64,000 nucleotides of DNA from Isoetes taiwanensis (Eukaryota > Streptophyta > Lycopodiopsida > Isoetales > Isoetaceae), in the NCBI GenBank assembly GCA_021234155.1, contig JAJEKV010000023.1:6221945-6285944 (forward strand), written 5' to 3'. This document shows, in pieces, positions 60,290 to 64,000 of this stretch (the stretch's first letter is position 1; the number at the start of each line of letters is the position of its first letter). The position numbers were made by a program, and so were the translations under genes. The notes under the pieces were generated by a model. That model searched no databases and was not told the DNA's origin. It worked only from the letters and a program-made list of their open reading frames with translations.

Positions 60290-60637
60290 GTTCTTCAACA
60301 ATGAGTATCATGTATTTACTTTTCTTTTAGAGTATCGTTTGCTACTATGAAACATTGTAAGTTTCCTTTTGTACTCTTTTGTATGAAACATTGTAAGTTT
60401 CCTTTTGTACTCTTTTGTGTTAAACTTGTGACTGAAGATCTTAATTTTAAAATTCTACTATTTAATGATTTATGAGATCCTAATTAAAAAAAAAAAAAAA
60501 ATAGGTATTGAATATATATTATTTCCGGCTTGAGGTATTAGTAACAGGGAGCTTCCGACTACATTTTATGAATTCCGAATAGTTTTGGGACTTGCAGGAA
60601 ATTTTCCTAACAAGGTTTGAAAGTTTCCCCAACGCAG

Positions 60638-60645
60638 GGTGTCCC
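60638..60645. repeat. hAT target-site duplication, right
   Basis: GGTGTCCC, exact copy of 53031-53038. Confidence 0.95.
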
Positions 60646-60976
60646 AGCAAATCGAGATAGCGGGAGAAATCCAAGATCGCAAATACTCTGCAGGCAAGAA
60701 TCTAAAATCATCAGGGATAACGTCTATAATTGTAAATGCTTTGAAAAGCAAAGTATTTCCAACAAAAAACCAGGATCAAACACAGGGGGGCCAGATGCTG
60801 CCATATGCATGGGTTGGAGATTCGACAAAGCAATGCACAGGTTTTTGCGCCTGGCCATATGCAAAACCTCTGTATGGCCCTCAACCAGAGCGATTAAAAG
60901 CTCCAAATGATATGGGCATTGACGGAATGATCATCACCATAGCCAACGTTCTTGCAGGAGCTGCTACAAATCCTTA
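60638..60976 (+). pseudogene. EXORDIUM-like gene, 3' part
   Basis: Continuing the phase left at 53038, the frame reads VSQQIEIAGEIQDRKYSAGK, as in the family's VSQQ…L..KYSLGK, then YAWVGDSTKQCTGFCAWPYA, KPLYGPQPERLKAPNDMGID and GMIITIANVLAGAATNP, all core PHI-1 motifs. The usual stretch with the conserved GFC…CGxH before YAWVG is missing (about 40 residues shorter). The frame ends in TAA at 60974-60976, which lies inside the left inverted repeat of a small element (60972-60988), so the stop is not the original one. Confidence 0.9.
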
Positions 60977-61496
60977 ACGCCCTGGTTCTCGTGTTTACAG
61001 GCTCAGATCATATCTCAGCCGTTCATCAGAGTGTTGTTACCTGTTAATAACACTCCACCGGCCCAAGTTTTTTTCTTTGCCTCTCGCGCATAACGCCCTA
61101 GAGTATTACGGTGAATGCCTATAATATCCTAGAGTATTACGGTGATAGTATCGGATGATTTCGCCCGGAAGAGCCCCTCGCTTCCAACCATAGCCCATGC
61201 TTCCGGCCACGGTTTTGCTAACAGCCCCTCGCTTCGACCCACGGGCCCTTCGCGGCCATAAAGATTAATCCGTGCATTCGCATGGTTGGGGCTTCGGGGC
61301 TTCTTCAAGCGACCCGCAAGAAAAGCGAAACGAAAGCTCGCAAAGGTTAATCCAGCGGCATTCTGCAAAGCATCATTCTGCAAAACTCTTCTTCATTTCA
61401 TGACCCTGCTTCAGGACGACTCCATTCCGGCGTCCCTGCTTTCGGCCTTGGCGGAAGAACCCCTGTTTAGCAAACCCTCGAACCAGGGCGTTAAGG
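60972..61496. mobile_element. Small element with 17-bp exact inverted ends
   Basis: CCTTAACGCCCTGGTTC (60972-60988) and its exact reverse complement (61480-61496) bound 525 bp. The interior contains TAACGCCCTAGAG-type echoes of the ends and a tandem repeat CCTAGAGTATTACGGTGA (61096 and 61128). It has no coding capacity. It truncates the EXORDIUM-like gene. No target duplication could be fixed, because the right end abuts the next palindrome. Confidence 0.7.
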
Positions 61497-61498
61497 GC

Positions 61499-61659
61499 GA
61501 TAACGCCTTGGCCCTCGGGCGTTACATGAAAAAAAAATTTCGGGCCATGTGGCCATGGCCAAAATGGCGCGGCGCGTCAAGCACACCCTCGCCATTTTGG
61601 CCATGGCCACATGGCCCTCAAATTTTTTTCCAGTAACGCCCTCAGGCCAGGGCGTTATC
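61499..61659. repeat. 161-bp near-perfect hairpin (foldback)
   Basis: The left arm from GATAACGCC through CGGGCGTTAC, a run of A, then GGGCCATGTGGCCATGGCCA and AAATGGCG is matched almost base for base by the reverse complement of 61590-61659. Only a loop of about 12 bp (CGGCGCGTCAAG region) separates the arms. The outer ends (GATAACGCC / GGCGTTATC) share the TAACGCCC motif of the adjacent 525-bp element, so the two are related. An RNA from here would form a very stable stem of about 70 bp. Confidence 0.85.
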
Positions 61660-61669
61660 TACACCATAC

Positions 61670-61702
61670 AACACTGCCTACTACCAAGGGGATCTGGCAG
61701 GC
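61670..61702 (+). pseudogene. Possible third EXORDIUM-like piece
   Basis: NTAYYQGDLAG resembles the family's conserved NGYFQGPxxAPLE, which normally follows ATNPF by a few residues, exactly what is missing at 60976. It stands just after the hairpin. The likeness is short, and the following frame stops soon, so this is tentative. Confidence 0.4.
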
Positions 61703-62580
61703 AGATTTGAGCTTTTTGATTAAATGGTGCAGGATCTCCAGTTTCGCCTGATGCTGGAGATTTGAGCAGAAGAGGGGGCAAACGGCACTTGAGTAAGGTT
61801 GAAGAAATATTAGAATCTGCAAAACGTATTTCAAGATTATTGGGTTTGTTGCATATATCCGGCATCCAAGAAAAAACTCTATTAGGCGTGGACATACTAA
61901 TGTAAGAAATACCAAAGGGGAAAAGATTCATTAGTGACTTACAAAATAAAAGCATTTGAACGGAGAAGAGGAACGTCAGGTATTGGACTGCCCATTTTTA
62001 ATGGAAGGAAAATGAAGCTGGAAATGCAGACCAAGGCAGATATCTCTGTATGTTTGGGACCTCACAGGTAGCTACAGCCACCGCTAATTCAAAATGGCCA
62101 CATCATCTTTTGATTCAAAAATGACGCTGGCCCATCTACAAATTAAGAAAAAAAGCCCAACAAGTGTTGAATCCTGTAGTGTTCAAGAGCTTCCTTGCCG
62201 TCTTCCACAACTGGAAAAACTCCAATTTGGCCATTAAAGCCTACTTTGGCTGCAACTGCAGTAACAGGCATCTCCATAGTGACCACATGAGGCCAGTTTT
62301 GCAATAGCGTCTGTTCCTCTTGATGCAGCTCCAATCCAAAACTGCCATGGCTTCTTCTGATGCAAAATAGGGCAGACCGATGACGTTGGGGTTTGTTAGA
62401 ATATAACAACCCTGCCAACTCAGCATATCATATGATGTGTCATCCATGTAGGCAAAGAGTCATGTCCCATGGTAAACAGTCGTGTCTATATGAAGCTACG
62501 ATGGGAAGCTTGTTCCCATCCGGTTTTCTCTATTCAATAAGATATATTGCATTGTAGTTATCTCTTCTGATTTCCTAAAG
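61703..62580. other. Unassigned sequence; probable LTR upstream of the primer-binding site
   Basis: A minus-strand frame at 62418-62143 (HVVTMEMPVTAVAAKVGFNG, QIGVFPVVEDGKEALEHYRI) looks protein-like, but I do not recognise it. From about 62440 to 62586 the sequence has features of the end of an LTR (TCTATATGAAG as TATA-like, TTCAATAAGATA as a polyadenylation-like signal) just before the tRNA primer site, but a TG...CA boundary is not clear. Confidence 0.35.
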
Positions 62581-62586
62581 TTAAGA

Positions 62587-62598
62587 TGGTATCAGAGC
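62587..62598 (+). other. Primer-binding site for initiator tRNA-Met
   Basis: TGGTATCAGAGC is the exact complement of the plant initiator tRNA-Met 3' end. It is the standard primer-binding site of plant Copia-type LTR retrotransposons and other reverse-transcribing elements. It places an element's internal region to the right. Confidence 0.8.
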
Positions 62599-62626
62599 TT
62601 ATGTGAAGATCCTGGGACGTATAGTG

Positions 62627-64000
62627 ATGAGAGATGAAGTAGGGGAGCCCCCTCCCCAATTTAGAAAATGCAGAAGGAAGAAATCGATGAAGATAGGCCT
62701 TACCGGATTGAAGAAAAGCTTAAAATTCCTTCAAGCGAAGGTGAAAGCAAAAGTAATTGCCTGCATCTCTATTTCGGCAGGCAACGATAGTGAGGACGGT
62801 GCTGTTGATGTCAGAGTAAATCCGTCAGAGGGATTAAGAAAGAAGACTTTCGAAATTACCTCTTTGAATAAAGATGGCAGAAGAGTTATTGATGGCCGGA
62901 AGGAGGTTGCTGAAGAAGACGGCCAGGTTTTTGCCCAAGAAAAAGGGAAAATTTCAGAAACAGGTGGGATTATCGGCAAAGAGGAGAACGCCACAGGCTT
63001 TGCGAAGGTTCTTGAAGCCTTAAATAGTGGTCAGATAAAAATATCTTATACAGAAATGGCGACAGTTGGAGATGAGACCAAGAATAGGGTTGCCTTCGTC
63101 ACAAATAGAGAAGGCTATTCCTTTGATGAAGGATTCAGATCCTTTGCTTCCGCAATCTCTCACATCTATGGCCGTGCCAGAGCCACCACAATCGGCTGGA
63201 TTAAGGTCACACAGAAGCCCTCTCCCAATGCAGAGGCCATGCCCAAGAAATTCGAAAAATACAGAGTCTTTGGCACCAGAATCCCTGGCAAGATGGTTAA
63301 CAGAAGACTTGTGGCTCTGTCTAGAGGCAAGGAAATGTCTTCGAAGAAGAATGGGGGACACATACCGAGGGCTTTTGGACCCTATTTGAAGACTGTGAAA
63401 GGTGCTATGAAGCAATTGGCCAGGAAGTCTCCGAAAGATGAGATTGGATGGCATGGCTATCGCGTGTATGCCAAGATTAGACCAACAATTGTCGCAGGAA
63501 TTGCCTCAGGAGATGGGATTGATACCCCAAAGGAACCAATGGCAGGCCAGACAAAAGAGGGTGCAAAGGAGAAAACAGGGGAAGCAGAGCAGGAACGGAG
63601 ACAGAGGCTTTACCCATTCCATAAGTTTGCCAGAAATGGTGCACTGGCCGGGAATGGTGCACAGATTCGTATGCAAAGCAATGGTGCAGCAGATGTTGAT
63701 GTTGAAGATTCAGTTGTTCGGTACTCCCTTAGTCCGGGGTTTCCCAGGAGCGGCTCACCTGGTGTTTCTAGACTTGGTTCACCGCACTTCACATCTATTC
63801 ACGATCTGACTTCTCAAATTCCGGTGGTATTCCCTGACATGGAGAAAATCCTGACTATTGAATTTGTTGATGAAGCCGATACTGCTGAGGCCATAGAAGC
63901 CAAGAACAGGGCCCTGCAATCGATCCCTGAGGCGGTCTTGGCGTTAACTACTGAACCTCTACATCGTAGCAGGTTTGATGGACCAAAATACCTATATGAT
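62627..64000 (+). CDS. Long open frame of unknown family, open at the window edge (partial)
   Basis: From ATG 62627 (MRDEVGEPPPQFRKCRRKK; an alternative ATG is at 62687, MKIGLTGLKK) the frame runs 458 codons without a stop to base 64000. It begins 29 bp after the tRNA primer-binding site, where Gag would start in an LTR element. The N-terminus is basic. Next is a charged region (EVAEEDGQVFAQEKGKISET), a possibly folded part (FDEGFRSFASAISHIYGRAR, TTIGWIKVTQKPS), a Lys/Arg-rich middle (FGPYLKTVKGAMKQLARKSP), a Ser/Gly/Pro stretch (SLSPGFPRSGSPGVSRLGSP) and an acidic-helical end (EFVDEADTAEAIEAKNRALQ). There is no signal peptide, membrane helix, zinc knuckle or protease motif within the window. 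I do not recognise the family. It may be an unusual Gag, or a host gene carried by an LTR element. Confidence 0.7.
   Translation, partial: MRDEVGEPPPQFRKCRRKKSMKIGLTGLKKSLKFLQAKVKAKVIACISISAGNDSEDGAVDVRVNPSEGLRKKTFEITSLNKDGRRVIDGRKEVAEEDGQVFAQEKGKISETGGIIGKEENATGFAKVLEALNSGQIKISYTEMATVGDETKNRVAFVTNREGYSFDEGFRSFASAISHIYGRARATTIGWIKVTQKPSPNAEAMPKKFEKYRVFGTRIPGKMVNRRLVALSRGKEMSSKKNGGHIPRAFGPYLKTVKGAMKQLARKSPKDEIGWHGYRVYAKIRPTIVAGIASGDGIDTPKEPMAGQTKEGAKEKTGEAEQERRQRLYPFHKFARNGALAGNGAQIRMQSNGAADVDVEDSVVRYSLSPGFPRSGSPGVSRLGSPHFTSIHDLTSQIPVVFPDMEKILTIEFVDEADTAEAIEAKNRALQSIPEAVLALTTEPLHRSRFDGPKYLYD

Larger units (their letters stand above)
53039..60637 (+). mobile_element. 7.6-kb hAT transposon inside the EXORDIUM-like gene
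   Basis: The left end is CTACGTTGGGGAAA; the right end, on the reverse strand, is CTGCGTTGGGGAAA. That is a 14-bp terminal inverted repeat with one mismatch. Both ends are flanked by the 8-bp duplication GGTGTCCC. The element carries its own transposase near the right end (57899-60289) and about 4.8 kb of sequence to its left with no recognised gene, including tandem duplications at 55850-55960 (about 58 bp) and a repeated block at 57097-57190 and 57478-57590. Removing the element and one duplication restores the EXORDIUM frame. Confidence 0.95.

Noticed and set aside
60486-60502. Poly-A run as the 3' tail of a LINE or processed copy
   Set aside because: It lies inside the hAT element, 197 bp downstream of the transposase stop, without flanking duplication or retro sequence. 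Taken as simple sequence.
62587-62598. tRNA gene from the TGGTATCAGAGC match
   Set aside because: It is the complement of the tRNA 3' end, as in a primer-binding site. No cloverleaf, A box or B box surrounds it.

Overview
The window is plant nuclear DNA, gene-poor and rich in transposons. Almost every recognisable gene is a fragment or a broken copy, and most can be tied to a mobile element or a duplication. One gene narrows the organism. At 30958-32077 there is an 11-repeat SHIPPO (sperm-tail PG-rich, ODF3-like) protein, a family kept by plants with swimming sperm and lost from flowering plants and conifers. With the plant ABA-receptor, formin, EXORDIUM and LRR-kinase pieces, this points to a fern, lycophyte, bryophyte, cycad or Ginkgo. 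The high repeat content favours a large genome. This is inference; no species is claimed.

Layout. 0-2 kb: two copies of a GC-rich near-perfect palindrome flank a broken LRR receptor-kinase N-terminus (minus strand). 5.5-6.5 kb: gag/protease remnant of a Ty3-type element. 8.87-10.51 kb: a complete 1.64-kb LTR that abuts a decayed LINE (10.5-12.8 kb, minus) with a possible ORF1 remnant at 13.0-13.3 kb. 14.1-14.7 kb: unrecognised basic-protein exon (minus). 16.3-17.5 kb: formin FH2 pseudogene. 17.8-22.8 kb: segment whose two ends recur next to each other at 35.0-35.5 kb; it holds unrecognised reading frames and a 235-bp MITE with a 9-bp target duplication. 23.4-30.7 kb: a 2.5-kb block A, a 2.1-kb block C and a second copy A'. 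A/A' carry a PYR/PYL ABA-receptor fragment and a Copia integrase scrap. C carries a VPS2 (ESCRT-III) pseudogene, and a second copy, C', lies at 47.2-49.3 kb. 31-32 kb: the SHIPPO gene. 37.6-45.2 kb: a 7.6-kb CACTA-type element with subterminal repeats, an internal foldback and two 19-bp satellite arrays, but no visible transposase. 49.7-52.05 kb: a 5'-truncated L1 with poly-A and 16-bp target duplications. 52.7-61.7 kb: an EXORDIUM-like gene split by a 7.6-kb hAT element (exact 8-bp target duplication, nearly readable transposase) and ended by a pair of palindromic small elements. 62.6-64 kb: a tRNA-Met primer-binding site followed by a 458-codon frame, still open at the window edge, with no recognised domain. 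It is the longest uninterrupted frame here.

The genes do not form a pathway; the common thread is transposition, gene-fragment capture and duplication. The best candidates for something undescribed are the dispersed AGAAAT-CGCGGCGGCC palindrome family, the 161-bp hairpin at 61.5 kb, and the open frame at 62.6 kb.
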